In this document: piece after piece, positions 1-11,550 of the stretch
Layout of the letters: each line of letters starts with the position of its first letter
Numbering within the stretch: the stretch's first letter is position 1
Assembly (NCBI GenBank): GCA_914767715.1
Contig: OU612071.1
Location: 10,337,493 to 10,401,492 of the forward strand
Source: Membranipora membranacea
Taxonomy: Eukaryota > Bryozoa > Gymnolaemata > Cheilostomatida > Membraniporidae
DNA: 64,000 nt
Direction: 5' to 3'
The notes under the pieces: generated by a model
The model's database searches: none
What the model saw: the letters and a program-made list of their open reading frames with translations, nothing else
Told to the model about the DNA's origin: nothing
Made by a program: the position numbers and the translations under genes

Positions 1-28
1 ACTTTTGAGTTTGGTAAGAAGGAGAATC

Positions 29-1613
29 ATGTTCAGAGTGCTATGCTGTGTGTTGGTTATATTCATCTCAGCGTTGGCCGCTGAGTATGGGCAATTTTGC
101 CAAGTGAAAGAAGGTGCTACTACCACAGAGTTATTTGATGCTTGTGGAGAGGATCAACTATTCTATTACTGTAACACATACTCGTAAGTTAGCTCGTACG
201 CTGTGCATGTTGTTACAAATTAAAGACCCCTTCATAAGCTTACCAGGGCTGTTGCAGTCAGAAAACTATCAATTTTATAGACCTAAATTATGGATTCTTA
301 AACAATCCCTTGAAAACTTTGGATGATATAGTTCCCATTCACTACTCAATACTTTCAACAAATAATTCTTCTCAAACCTTTGATGACAGGGTCTCTGGCA
401 CCTCACATTTATCTGAGCGACAACATTCAGAGAGTGACTTTGTCATTTTAAGGCAAACAATCAAGTGCTGGTAACTTACCTTACTGTTAACTACCGGCTA
501 TATTAGTTTTTTCAACAGAAGCTTTAGATGTCATGGTACGATGGTGATATCCCAAAAGGCCACTGCCAAAAAGCCACTGGCCATAAAGTCACTTGCCATA
601 AAGCCACCGGCCAAAAGGCAACTGGTCATAAGGCCACTTTCCATAAGGCCACTGGCCAAAACGCCACTGGTCATAAGCCCACTGTCCAAAAAGCCTCTGC
701 CCAAAATGCTACTGGATCAACGGTTACATAATAGGATTCTGATATCAACTTTCCATAGACATGTTTTTTGAGCCCGCAAAACAAAATTCTAGCTCTTGAA
801 AGGCCATTTATCAATGATTTTTTAATTCTATTCACTGATTTCCATTTTATTAAAGTTAGAAAAGATCTCACCCATCCTTTGCAAATAGTTATTTTAAATG
901 ACTCCATCCTTACATCTTCTCACAACATTTTTTCTGTACCGTAACCCCCAATTGATACATGATATTGTATCTTGATAGACAAAATTAAGACATCACAAGG
1001 AAACAGTTAGCACTTTTAGATCGAAGCAATACCGCACTGAGTAGAGACAGCGGCGTGAATATAAATTGTTGTCATAATTACAAAAAAGAATTAAAAAAGC
1101 TACGCCGCTGTCTCTTCTCAGTACGGCATTGCTTCAATCTAAAAGTGCTGACTGTTTGCTTATGATGACTTTAATTAATCCATCAAAAAACATTTTGATG
1201 TATTGATTTGGGGTTGCGGTATTATGTAACATTTGAACAAGTGGCATTTTGGGCCGTGGCTTTTTGGACAGTGGCCTTTCGACCAGTGCCTTATGACCAG
1301 TGGCCTTATGGCCAGTGGCCTTATGAACATTGGCTTTTTGCCCAGTAGCTTTATGGCCAGTGGCTTTTTGGCCAGTGGCTTTATGGCTAGTGGCTTTTTG
1401 GCAGTGGCCTTTTGACAAGAAATCTGGTATGATTGGTATAGAGAGAGCCAATTTAGTTTGATTTGTATGTGCATTAACACCTTATCAGATTACCTGAAAT
1501 CAAAAAATTGACTGTTGACACTTTACTCAATGCTTTAGCTGTTTCAAAGGCCTCTCTTCTGTTGTAGAGCTGAGAGTGAGACAGAGGGAACTTGTTTTCC
1601 TTACTTTGGCTAG
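29..1613 (+). CDS. Secreted four-cysteine peptide of the PYFG family, gene 1 (two exons)
   Basis: Exon 1 is 29-183 and exon 2 is 1568-1613, joined across a GT-AG intron in phase 2, giving 66 residues. Residues 1 to about 18 form a signal peptide; the mature part begins near AEYGQF. It has four cysteines (residues 24, 39, 48, 61; spacing 14, 8, 12), the family core FDACGE, and ends Cys-Phe-Pro-Tyr-Phe-Gly-stop. The last glycine could donate a C-terminal amide, which is inference. The ATG at 29 is the first in frame: the two upstream ATGs of the paralogue at 38460 and 38475 are TTG and AGG here. The intron carries the foldback element at 543-1424. The AATAAA of the paralogue is AATATA here (about 1708). 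Function unknown; a secreted signalling, defence or venom-like peptide are all possible. Confidence 0.7.
553..715 (+). repeat. 15-bp minisatellite in left foldback arm
   Basis: About eleven degenerate copies of a 15-base unit resembling aaggccactggccat. Because 15 is divisible by three the tract reads as an artificial Lys-Ala-Thr-Gly-His/Gln pentapeptide repeat, which is not a real protein. The inverted partner lies at 1241-1414. Confidence 0.8.
980..1178. repeat. Inner hairpin of the foldback element
   Basis: Positions 991-1056 are the reverse complement of 1102-1167 with few mismatches (only four in the innermost 48 bases), separated by a 45-base AT-rich loop. Homology fades outward to about 980 and 1178. 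The outermost bases of this segment (catca...aaacagt) are conserved in both arms. On its own it would pass for a 200-bp MITE, but it sits inside the larger inverted repeat. Confidence 0.75.
1241..1414 (-). repeat. 15-bp minisatellite in right foldback arm
   Basis: Reverse-complement counterpart of 553-715: about twelve degenerate 15-base units (ggccagtggctttat type). It reads as the same false pentapeptide on the minus strand. Confidence 0.8.
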
Positions 1614-2349
1614 ACTGGTGACTGATCAACTGTATCAACAAATGACATCACAATACACCTCAACTGCAGTCATTATAATTAATCTTGTATTATGTGATGT
1701 TACTTAGAATATAGATGAAAAATGACTCTATCTTGTTGAAAGTATTGAACCATTGCTGGTTTCCTCCCAACTCAAATTTGATCCATTTGCCTGCATCCGG
1801 ATTTGTTTCCTCTCCACGGTCACAGTGAGATGCAGCCAGTGGGGGGGGGGGGGGGGGGGAACTAAGCTCAATGTAGTAAAGTACAGGCTCCCTTACTGTG
1901 TCCAGTGTTAGCATTAGCACTACTACAATAAGGGTTCAAGGTCACAAACTTTTGATCCGTTTAGTGTAAGACAAGGCGTAAACAATATCATAAAATATCC
2001 TACTTTGATTAATACCATAGTCTTAACTAGTTACTAATAAATCCTTCAGGAAAAATATGACTGATTGTTCTAAAAAGATAGCCTGCTATAATTACTTAGA
2101 AAAATACATTTGCATTCCACCCAATTAAACGATCAAATAAGTGCCACGTAATTTAGCACCGTACTGATGTGAAGGTCGTCATCACTTTATGGCCCATTGT
2201 AGTTTCTCAAGGCTCAAGTCATCAGATAAAGTGGATGTTAATAATATGGTTCTGCAGTGAGCTCATACGAGTACACTGTCTGAAATAATAGGACATGGTT
2301 GAATCTTTCTCAGATCTCCATATAAGTTTGACCGCTAAGCGCCATTTTT
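1614..2349. other. 3' flank of peptide gene 1, no intact gene
   Basis: Matches the 3' flank of gene 2 (39159-39400) and then the region around 40640-41300. Contains a run of 19 G (1841-1859), where the TATA box found at 40741 in the other copy is missing, and the decayed reading frame at 1927-2037. Confidence 0.6.
1927..2037 (+). pseudogene. Broken counterpart of the open frame at 40793
   Basis: The frame reads NKGSRSQTFDPFSVRQGVNN and then stops at TAA 2035-2037. The other copy is open for about 120 codons. Identity is highest over this short stretch, suggesting it was once coding. Here the rest is disrupted by substitutions and small indels. Product unknown. Confidence 0.45.
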
Positions 2350-2540
2350 GAGATAGTGAGATGGTTAGTACACCTGCCATTCACTGCCGGTCTGATTGCT
2401 GGCAGAGGAGTCTTGTGTTCGATTCCTACTGAGGAGCTTTCTAGGTAATTTTTCCAGCCCTCAGATACATCTGGTGTAGAAATCTCCTGAACATTTGGGA
2501 GTTGTTGTCCCCAATCCTCATAATACCTTGCACACAAATT
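2350..2540 (+). mobile_element. tRNA-derived SINE
   Basis: Head with an A-box-like segment (gatggttagtaca) and a B box (tgttcgattcc) followed by a body containing ccctcagatacatctggtgta. The same head and body occur inverted at 6300-6460, 20290-20455, 43320-43460 and 56278-56443. It interrupts the match to the second copy near 41240, so it may have inserted after the copies separated. Confidence 0.6.
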
Positions 2541-2826
2541 CTATACCCACTAGACTAAACACCAATAGCTGATCAGTACATATCCCATCTGGGATGAGGG
2601 CAGTATATATATCATCCTATTGAATGATAGACTAAGTAGACTTGATAGACAGGCGATGTCCAAATAAGTCAATCATTTTTATGCGTTGATTTTAGCAATG
2701 AATGACAAGGTACTAAAAGGACACTATTGTAGAGGATTTTAAGGGGGGTTTCCCTAAGGCGGCGGCGATGCCCGCCACTGCAACCATGCACATTGCCTAG
2801 ATATGCTGAGTACACCCATTCTCTAA

Positions 2827-2950
2827 AACGAGTGCGCTGACTATATCTAAGTGGAAATGTATCGAGTACGCCGACTCTATCTCCCTGTGAATATACCGAG
2901 TACGCCGACTCTACCTGAGGGGGTAGGTAACGAGTACGCCAACTCTATCT
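2827..2950 (+). repeat. Tandem repeat of about 38 bp, four units
   Basis: The phrase cgagtacgccgactctatct recurs with variants near 2829, 2860, 2898 and 2930. Nothing like it lies in the corresponding place of the second copy. Confidence 0.7.
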
Positions 2951-2959
2951 GGGCTGGGA

Positions 2960-4430
2960 AATATAATTGACCTGACTTTTGGGCTGGCTTTGGGGGGGGG
3001 GGGTGATATGGACAAATTATTAACTTATTTATCGGGCAAGATAAATTGGGAGGGAAGGGATAAGATGTGGTTGCTTCAGCTGCTACATACTAACTGGCTA
3101 GACTCTACTAATGTACAGTGATTAAAAGCATATATAATATGATACTGGCTGATGAGACAGCAAAAAGGGAAAATTTTAGATGTGTTTGTAAGAGTTAAAA
3201 TCAGTTATTAATAGCATTTATGATACTGGCTGATTCAGGCTGATGGCTGTTCTAGATGGGTTTGAAAGAGTTAAAATTAGAAAAGTTACTAAAATTGATA
3301 AAACGGGAAAATGATACAATAAAATTTATGAAATTTTATTTTAAATGTTCAGCTGTGTGAAAAAGCCACAAAACTATCTCCATTACAACCAGGAGCAATA
3401 CTGCATTTGTAGTACCTTCTCATCATACTTGAGTGAAAATAAGTTGAACTTAGAACCAAGAATATTCTTGATTAGACTGAGTACTAATTGTATGCCGGTC
3501 ATTAGAAATCAATTGAGGGCCGAAAACTTTATTATGTATGATCTATGAGATTGATTGGATTAAAAATGTTACCCAATATAGGAATACCCATGTCAACCTG
3601 GTTAGGCAATTTGGTAACTATCAGATGGCAACGGGACGTCAGGTTCAACACTATCAAAATCACACCTGAATAGATCAGAGTTGTTACTACTTGAAAATTT
3701 GGGACAGTCTTCAGCACAGTGAAACTGTGCATTAGCAATCCAATTTGTGAATTGGTTTGAAGATTTATGCATGAATACCTGCCTACAAGCTGAGAGCAAC
3801 TTGGCGCTGATTACGGCGGCACCTCTAATTCTCAGTCTGCTGGCGGAGACGAAGCTTGCACTTTTAACCAACATTTAATGTGTGATCGGACTATTTTCAA
3901 CATCATGATTTGGTACTCTTATTCAGACTGGAGTGATATGCAGTCATTTTCTTAACAAAAGGAAAATTTGTTGATTGTGTTTTGAAGCTATATAAATATA
4001 AATGCCATCACCAGCTGGGGCACAAAAGCACATAATCAATAGAGTAGACCTCTGGGAGATGACTATACCCGGTACATAGGCTATGTCATAACCTAACAAC
4101 AGAGCAGCTTTATAAAAACTGATGATATCGATTAAATTTAGCCACGGACCCGAATTGTACCTCTAATTAGCCAATATGTTGGCTGCCATTGGTGGGTGTC
4201 ATAGACATCGATAAATAGATCAATAAATAATCAGATTTTGCGGTTTTCGTTATTGCTGATTGACCAAAATCAGTGGTAGGGATTTATGCTGTTTTAGCTT
4301 GTTATCTTGATGAATTTTAATGTCTGGGCAAAGCCTGTTACCCCAGATAGTAGGCAGGATACATGGGTTAGTTTTTCTGCTAGCCCATTAAGTTCATTCT
4401 TGAAACAATCCCTTCCACTGATTTCTTATA
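2960..4430. other. Copy-1-specific spacer
   Basis: Positions about 2735-3400 and 3460-4720 have no counterpart in the second copy, whose sequence jumps from the match of 3455 to that of 4731 within about 30 bases (41575-41602). A G run lies near 2994-3003. I see no convincing gene apart from the weak exon candidate at 4436. Confidence 0.5.
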
Positions 4431-4435
4431 TACAG

Positions 4436-4595
4436 GAGATTCACGAAAAGTGGAACAACTCCTAAGAGCGGCTTAGGTTTCTACTGGCTCTATTTCTATG
4501 GTGGTTGTAGAGAAGAAAATCCAATGCCAGGTCATATCGTTCTTTCAGAAAAGTACCTCCGACACTGGCATCGCCTAACTTTTAACAAATGTTGA
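4436..4595 (+). other. Weak candidate terminal exon
   Basis: A pyrimidine-rich acceptor (ttcttatatacag) precedes an open frame of 53 codons ending in Cys-stop, with a FYGGC segment near residue 24. The acceptor would be phase 2, as in the PYFG family. The FYGGC phrase recalls Kunitz domains, but the Cys spacing does not fit one. No first exon was found. It could be chance. Confidence 0.15.
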
Positions 4596-6299
4596 TTAGT
4601 TACTGCCTAAAACAATTAGATTACGCTCTTGATTGACACCCAACCGCTGCCTTCCTATTAACCTCATATTATTATATTTGTTTTTTAATAACTTTATCAT
4701 CAATTGTCATTTATTACTGAACATTTAATCACGCCACTAGTTTTGCATTTATTATCATACCCGTTTGGCTGCCCTGCAAATTTTTCCGAATCGTTACGTG
4801 CAGATAGTTGTATATTCTAACAGTGCATCGGTTCCGTAAATGAAAAATATGATGCAATATCCTTCGTGGATCGCTATGTATTTGAGTGTTAATTAAAAAC
4901 TTTATTTTGTCTACAATTTCGGTTAATCTTCACCAATATTTCTATGTATTGCAAAATGTCAATGTCTATTCGGCCATCTATGGATATAAAATATCAGAAG
5001 AACAAAGCACCTCATCCCCTGTAAGTTAATACATAGCTTTTATTCTTAACCCCAAAAGCTATAATGTTTTGTCGTGAAAAATTTGTTCCATTTTCATGGG
5101 TATCATTGTGAGGGTAGAAATATAGTAGGGCAATGTTTATACTGCTTCCCTTAGCTCCAATAACTCGAATTAATAGCTTCAAATGCTTTTCAATTTTTTA
5201 ATATGAAGGATGTGATAAGAAATTAAATATGATTAAGACACTACACAGGATATGACTTTCCAAATGTTGAATGAAATAAAATCTTATTATTCCCATCAAG
5301 AAATTCATCATTTTCAGTTAAAGAACCACTGTTCGCCAAAAAGAAGTTCAGCTAGAAACTATGAGGAGAGCACTGTTTAGATTCCCCCCCCCCTTCTCCC
5401 CCCTATATATTCGCATAACACTTTCAAGACTTCATTATTCCTCTATGCCTATCTAACTAGTAGAGTTCTGTAAGATCCAAGGAAGCTGTCAACTATTTAA
5501 CTACTGCTGCCACTGGGAAATGTATGCTCTTTGAATTTTGTAGAGCACTAAGATATCTAGTTGAGGATTCTTTTCTCAGTAGTTCACATAATGGGCAAAT
5601 CAGGGTATGAAATTAAAGCACTAGGCGATGGCGTCATTATTGTCTACTAATAAGAATGTAACGACGCCACAATGTACGCTAGATAAATCATTTCATACAT
5701 TGATTCTGATGATCAGCATGTGCAAGTTTATCGCCAATAAGGTGACAAATTTGTTAGTTTTGAGCTATAAAAAATTCAATAAGCTCATATTTGCCTGAGT
5801 GGCAGCAGTAGTTTAAAGAAAACTGCTTGAAAGAAACATCAGTTCGAAACTGCAAGGCACGCACTGGTCCCATGCCTTATTTATATTAAAACAACACTCT
5901 CAAGACTTCATTATCATTCTATGCATATTTAGCTATCAGCCTCCTGCAATATTGAAGGAAGCTTCAAGTATTTAGGGGCTAAGCCTGTACAAGCTGCAGG
6001 GTGGAAACTGGGAACAGCTTATGTGTGTTAAGCTGAAATGGTTAAGAAAGACAATGAGTCAAGTTTCTAAAAGATTTATGTGGGTTAAGGTAGGGAAGGT
6101 TTATTGGTAGGTTAGGGGTAGGCTTGGTTTATGGTGAAGGATTTCATGGATTAAAAATCATCATCAGAGAGGCTTAACAAAACAACTTCAATTTCTATCT
6201 TGAATTACAAACAATTTGTTTCGTATCCGCATTCGCTATAGGCGATCGATCTAGGTAATTTGCTTGCTCAAACAGCTGAAAAGTTGAATAGTGATTGAT

Positions 6300-6460
6300 T
6301 TTTGTGTTCTATAACAACTTGAAACACATACACCTGAGGGTGCTGGGTGCTAGAACGATAAATCACACATGAACTTGCACCCACGACTCCTGTGGTACCA
6401 AGCACCTGGCAATGAATAGTAAGCGTGCTAGCCGATATCGCCATCCCGTTGAGGTAGCTG
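6300..6460 (-). mobile_element. tRNA-derived SINE, degenerate
   Basis: Read on the minus strand it carries the same head as the SINE at 20290-20455 (tattcattgccaggtgcttg, caggagtcgtgggt) and the body phrase caccctcaggtgtatgtg. The duplicate is at 43320-43460. The B box is decayed (gggtgcaagttc). Confidence 0.6.
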
Positions 6461-6564
6461 GTGGTACAAACCAAATAATTATTGATCTGCCATAAATAAA
6501 TTAACTTTAATGTATATCCTGTATTAGACCACTTGACTTATTTCCATTGTTACGCATGTCTATA

Positions 6565-6802
6565 CTGGCCGTAGTTCTAGGGGAGGCAGGGGGCCACTGT
6601 CTCCCTTAGAAAGCTAAACACAGTGGCCCAAAAATATTACAATCGAATAATCTATGTCAGAGTCAGCTCCTCTGGGATTTCCATTTGCTAATTATATGCC
6701 TTAAATTGCTTAGGGAGGAAGTAACAGCTCCCTTCCTTGCGATGCTTTGGACTTGCCGCAGGCTTTTGCCGTCCCTGCTATATTTTCTTGACTACAGCCC
6801 TG
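6565..6802. mobile_element. Small hairpin MITE, hAT-like ends
   Basis: About 238 bp, related along its length to 30643-30871. The ends are ctggccgtagtt and, inverted, cagggctgtagt. Absent from the corresponding point of copy 2 (about 43555). I found no clear target duplication here. Confidence 0.5.
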
Positions 6803-7278
6803 AATTAATTAGTCACTTTGAGTTGTCAAAACAATAATATATCGATCAGGCAATTCTAAATGACTTTGAATAATTAGTTTTGAAGTTGGAAGTACAAACT
6901 GGTGCTTTGGATTATAACATGATTTAAAAAATTTGACATGATTGATGGTTTTATTACAAATATAGACTTGTGTCTCTAGATCTGAGATGATGTCATTAGG
7001 TCAGATTATCTCATGATTTGTATTTCACATCAAAGATAGTATTTATTATCTACTATCTTTAAAAACACTGCAGAATCTTTTTTATATAAAACATCATCAA
7101 TCAATGAGAAGATCACCAGGACTACAGGATCTTCCGCATGCATAGAGATCTGAAACAGGTGATACGAATTAATTATTCGCCCCCTCTATAGTTATAACTA
7201 TTTCATAATAATTAATTTAATTCGACACTGTACAATCGAGTGTGTGTTACTGCCTGTGTCGAGGAAGTTTCCAGGATG

Positions 7279-7285
7279 TATAAAT
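7279..7285 (+). promoter_or_regulatory. TATA box of TSR gene copy 1
   Basis: TATAAAT lies about 25-30 bases before a likely start around cagttcagttctgg. The surrounding region is strongly conserved with 44041-44048. A noncoding exon ends at 7349 (gtaagc donor), and the coding exon begins at 7699 after atcaacag. Confidence 0.65.
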
Positions 7286-7713
7286 TCTCAGAGCTGACAA
7301 AGGGAGTTCAGTTCAGTTCTGGATCTCATCACAGAAACAACCAGAAGAGGTAAGCAAAGTAACAGCTTTAAACATAGTAACTAAATCTATCTCCTGTATG
7401 ATAGATGCATGGAAACACTTGATTTGGCTTATATATACTTTTATTGGCTACCAAAGTCATCTCATAGGAAATGTTTTGCACTCAGTGCCAGCCAGAAAAA
7501 TTTGAAAAAACAACAAAGAACAAAAAAAATTTATATGGGTTATTAATCTGGTAAAGTTAACATTGTCATTAGCATCAATTGCACGGAAAAAAACTTATTA
7601 TCATGATTCACAACATACAATTCTCTGCTTTTTGTGTCTTAATCACCATAGAGAATCTCTGATTTTTCTACCACAACTTTGTCTTCTTTAATCAACAGGA
7701 GACAAAAGAGGAG

Positions 7714-10128
7714 ATGTGCGGAAAAGCTGTAATCATTTGCTTAGCTGTCTTGTTGGGTAAGTTATACACATGAGCTTATATCAGCAAAGAGTTAGATACT
7801 ACCAAAAGCTAGAGAGATATATAGTCCGGCGGCTAGTTCTGCAGTAGTTTTGATATATCTATAAACTGACAAAATTCATAGCACTTCAGCGATAAAATTA
7901 TATATGGTGCTGGAAATCGTCCACCCTGTCCATCCATAAAGTATCTATTGGTATGTGCGGGTAGAAAGGCTATCAGATAACTCCAGTTTTTTTTAATATT
8001 CATGCTTGGATATTTTTAGGAGTGGCTGCTTGCTTCACCAGTGATGCATACGGACATGGATCTGCAGGCAGTAGAAGTAAACCCCTAGGAGTAGGAGCAG
8101 GCGTAGGAGCAGGTTTAGGGGCAGGAGCCGGAGCAGGTGTAGGCACAGGTTTTAGAACAGGTGGAAGTTTCTTCTCATGTAAGTATTATTATAATCATCA
8201 ATAACCATAAATATTTTTTAGCTTTAGACTGATAGTCGTGTTCACATGGCCTAACATTTTAACTAGGCGAATGTTTTATTCTCAAGAAAACACTATTACA
8301 CTTAAATATTGATATTTTTAGTTCATGGATCATACGGGTCATGGGGAGCATGGGCAGCCTGTGACGTAACCTGCGGACATGGCTCCAGATCAAGACATAG
8401 ATCATGCATCAGACCCAAATACCTGATAATTGGAACCTACCTTGGTTGTGATGGAGCAAGCAGCCAGACTGAGGCATGTAACGCAGGACAATGCAAAGGT
8501 AAGGGTGCATGTCATTAAAGGGTCAGTCCTATTAGAAAAATGGATTTATTACCCCAGTAAATCAAATATTGTGAGTTCATAGGGCAAATAAAAATTAACA
8601 AAAGATGAAAATTGTGGAAAATAGTAATTAGTTTTTTTTCAATAATCTTGGCAATGATCATAGTAGATCATAGTAGTCAGGGGGAGGCCAGAGATTTTTA
8701 AAACCATACCAAACATGGCCTAGTAGGATTGTCACTTCAATAGATAAAGGTGATGGAGCTCAGCGGCAAATTGAGAACACAAACAGGATTCTGAAACAAT
8801 ACAACTAAGAAACAGATGATCTTGTCAACTGAAAATTTTACAAAGCATACATTTCAGGCATTTCTTTTCCACAGTTGATGGTGGATACAGCACATGGGGA
8901 CCATTTGGACCAATCAATGCTGCTGGAATCAAGACCAGATTCAGGACTTGCACCAACCCAGCCCCGCTAAATGGAGGAGCCTCATGTGATAGGCTTGGAC
9001 CAGCTTCAGACTCAATGACCGTCCCAATCAATGGTGGATACACAAGCTGGGGACCATTCGGACCGGTCAACGCTGATGGAGTCAAGACCAGATTCAGAAC
9101 TTGCACTAACCCAGCCCCACGGAACGGAGGAGCTCAATGTGTTGGACCAGCTTCAGACTCTATGACTGTCCCAATCAATGGCGGATACAGCTCATGGGGA
9201 CCATTTGGACCAATCAATGCTGCTGGAATCAAGACCAGATTCAGAACTTGCACAAACCCAGCCCCACTAAATGGAGGAGCTCAATGTGTTGGACCAGCTT
9301 CAGATTCTATGACCGTCCCAATCAATGGTGGATACAGCTCTTGGGGACCATTCGGACCAATCAATGCTGATGGAGTCAAGACCAGGTTCAGAACTTGCAC
9401 TAACCCAGCCCCACTGAACGGAGGAGCTCAATGTGTTGGACCATCTTCAGACTCTATGACCGTCCCAGTCGATGGTGGATATACAAGCTGGGGAGCTTGG
9501 TCAAGCTGCTCCGGTAGCTGTGGGGTCGGATCTAGGACCAGATACAGAACATGCACAGCTCCAGCTCCTCTCAATGGTGGAAATCATTGTGTAGGACATG
9601 CTAGCCAGCAAGAGGATTGCAAACATCATCGTCCATGTAAGTTACCACCACATATATGAAAACTGGTGCTCACTTGGTATTTGCGTGCTCCTGCCTATCC
9701 CATAATATTACAGCTCCCCTTGAACCTCAAATCTTGGAGCTTAGGCAATTTAGACTAAAATGATTGTCAGTAAAGTTCTTTTACAGCCATTCAACTTTTT
9801 ACAATGTGGTGTTTGACCTTCTGAAATGCAGTTAGTGACATTATGCAAAGTTACTGAAAGGCGATTTCCAATCCTTTCTGTATTTTTGGTATCTATGGTT
9901 ACTAGTCACAATCACATTTGCCTCAATATCCTTAAAATCATTTCCCCATCATCTACCATCGGTAACAGAACTGCAAGCTATTTGATGAATGGAAATGCAG
10001 TGTTGCCTGCATGAGTATTCGCTCATTAGATTTGAACTATTACACAAGCGTAGCACAATTATTACTTATTCTACTTGCTCCTTTTAATTTCTTCTCCTTT
10101 TAATTTCACAGGCAGCCATGGATACTAA
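7714..10128 (+). CDS. Secreted thrombospondin type 1 repeat protein, copy 1
   Basis: Coding exons 7714-7756, 8020-8178, 8322-8498, 8875-9636 and 10112-10128 join to 385 residues. All introns are phase 1, the mark of exchangeable extracellular modules. Residues 1 to about 20 are a signal peptide. Exon 3 is a low-complexity Gly-Ala-Val linker. Exon 4 (68-126) is a canonical TSR with six Cys and the WGAW...CDVTCG core. Exon 5 has four TSR-like units (127-177, 178-226, 227-275, 276-324) in which WSxCSxxCG is replaced by WGPFGPxNAxG, leaving two Cys each. A canonical six-Cys TSR follows (325-381, SSCSGSCG). The last exon adds only SHGY. TSRs bind glycosaminoglycans and matrix proteins; a matrix, mucus or immune role is possible, but none is shown. 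Confidence 0.85.
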
Positions 10129-10790
10129 CTGCACCACACCAAGAAACTCTCTGTACTGAAGATGCCGATATGCCAACCTTCGAATTAACTCTAAACCAAT
10201 AGTTCCACAGTTCATGATAGATTTTGTGTTTAATTTACCATATCTCAATTTTTCTTTTATTTTGTTCATGTTTATGTGTTTTTTAATGTTTGATTGTTGT
10301 ACCATGAAGATAATTCTGAGGATTATCATCCGTTATGACTATCCACATGTTGATGATAAGGAACGAAACAATAACCAACTACTTAATATGAAGAAATCAA
10401 AACATATTTGACTTTGATTTATAATGAAAGTGTTTTAACAATTCAAAAAAACTAACAATTAGCGGATACAATTTTAAAGTTTTAAAAAGTATAGATGAAT
10501 TCAAACTGGTTTCAGTCTCGTCGACACAGTGCCATTTATAACCACAGCACTCAAGGACACTCAAACAGGGTTGCCCTTTAAGCGATAAAGTAGAAGAGTG
10601 GTCCAAGACAAACGTGGATTGCCAACAATTATAGTCATCTCTTATCTGACACATTGCATTCAAATTGTACCAGTCCTAATGTGGTTCACCACATTCTGTT
10701 TAGCACTATCAAGTATGATCTTTCACTAAGGACACAACCTCACCACAAAAATATTACGCCAAGTTTTAGATTCGAAAGGTTTATTCAAAC
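10129..10790. other. 3' flank of TSR gene, no gene seen
   Basis: AT-rich sequence nearly the same as 47023-47690. It probably includes the 3' untranslated region; I did not find a clear AATAAA. Confidence 0.4.
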
Positions 10791-10997
10791 ATGAAATATA
10801 TTGAATCTGGACATATACGTTGTGATGTTTGCCTTGAGTGTTGCATCCTCCCTCTTGAGCAATACCAACAGCAGATATGTCGTGATTATATCACCAACGT
10901 CACAGACTCCGCCTGCTGCCTAAATGACCTTGTTCCTAAACATAGTAACACTAGATATTCCGTGCATCACACAACACCAACACCAACATCAGGATAG
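10791..10997 (+). other. Conserved Cys-rich open frame of unknown status
   Basis: A 68-codon frame begins ATG at 10791 and could instead be an exon entered at ttttag (acceptor ending about 10766). It contains CDVCLECC and a later ACC. The copy at about 47695-47901 keeps the frame open but has ATA for the ATG, so the start is not conserved. No signal peptide and no recognised domain. May be chance in a well-conserved block. Confidence 0.2.
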
Positions 10998-11550
10998 TCT
11001 CTCAGACGCGTCATAAGTATGCCGAAATGCGTGGTTTGGCATCGAGCAACTTATGGGAAGACAATTCCATTTCAAGGGTGATGGCATACTGATCCCTTAA
11101 AATTTAAAAGAAGGCCAATTTACTAGAAAAGGACCAGAAAGATGATTTGAATAGGGCACTCTGTGAATACTTGAATTTAATTATTGTCCAGGGATGGGAA
11201 AGTTCTTTTGAACTTCGAAACCATAAAAAACACCTACAAAACTTACAATGCACATAGAATAGGTACCTATATAATATAATGCATATTTGATTTTGATTAA
11301 ACAAAACGGTCACAGTATTTTTAGAGACAGTCCTGTGACAGATGCTTAGCAGGCCCAAATCTGACCTATTATTCAAAAATCAGAAGAATGTGGGTCGGAA
11401 ATAAACGTATGTCTGAAAAAGCTTCGACGAGTTGGACAAAATGCAAATTACATAACTTTGATAACTGGTGCTGCCAGTTCATAATGTTAATCAAATACCA
11501 GTGACACAATAATCGTCACTTTCCAGAACCTTAAAGAAGGAGTTTAGTTC

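Larger units (their letters stand above)
543..1424. mobile_element. Foldback-like transposable element with 9-bp target duplication
   Basis: The 882-bp insert is flanked by tggtacgat (534-542) and tggtatgat (1425-1433), a 9-bp target duplication with one change. The paralogous intron at 38987-38995 has only one such site, so this is an insertion with a known empty site. The arms are inverted: outer 15-bp minisatellites, a middle part containing gttacataata, and an inner hairpin. The left arm holds about 200 extra bases (roughly 780-980). Long inverted arms built of tandem repeats and 9-bp duplications are typical of foldback and Mutator-like elements. No transposase is encoded, so it is non-autonomous. 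Confidence 0.75.
4731..11550 (+). repeat. Segmental duplication block B, copy 1
   Basis: Collinear with 41602-48472 in direct orientation, and contains the TSR gene. Differences include the MITE at 6565-6802 (only here), an extra 360-bp segment in the TSR intron of copy 2, and one fewer 147-bp TSR unit in copy 2. Between 4731 and 6290 I see no gene. Confidence 0.9.

Noticed and set aside
528-731. Lys-Ala-Thr-Gly-His repeat protein (also 1134-1480, minus strand)
   Set aside because: Produced by the 15-bp minisatellites of the foldback element; open in several frames, no leader, absent from the paralogous intron.
1841-1859. Poly-G tract as a regulatory G-quadruplex
   Set aside because: A single homopolymer run, variable between copies; slippage or sequencing error is as likely.
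2840-2950. CRISPR-like array
   Set aside because: Only about four diverged units without regular spacers, and the genome is animal.
4436-4595. Kunitz protease-inhibitor domain
   Set aside because: Only FYGGC fits; the six-Cys pattern is missing.
8825-9106. Minus-strand frames within the TSR exon (also 45890-46147)
   Set aside because: Antisense shadow of the repeated TSR coding sequence.
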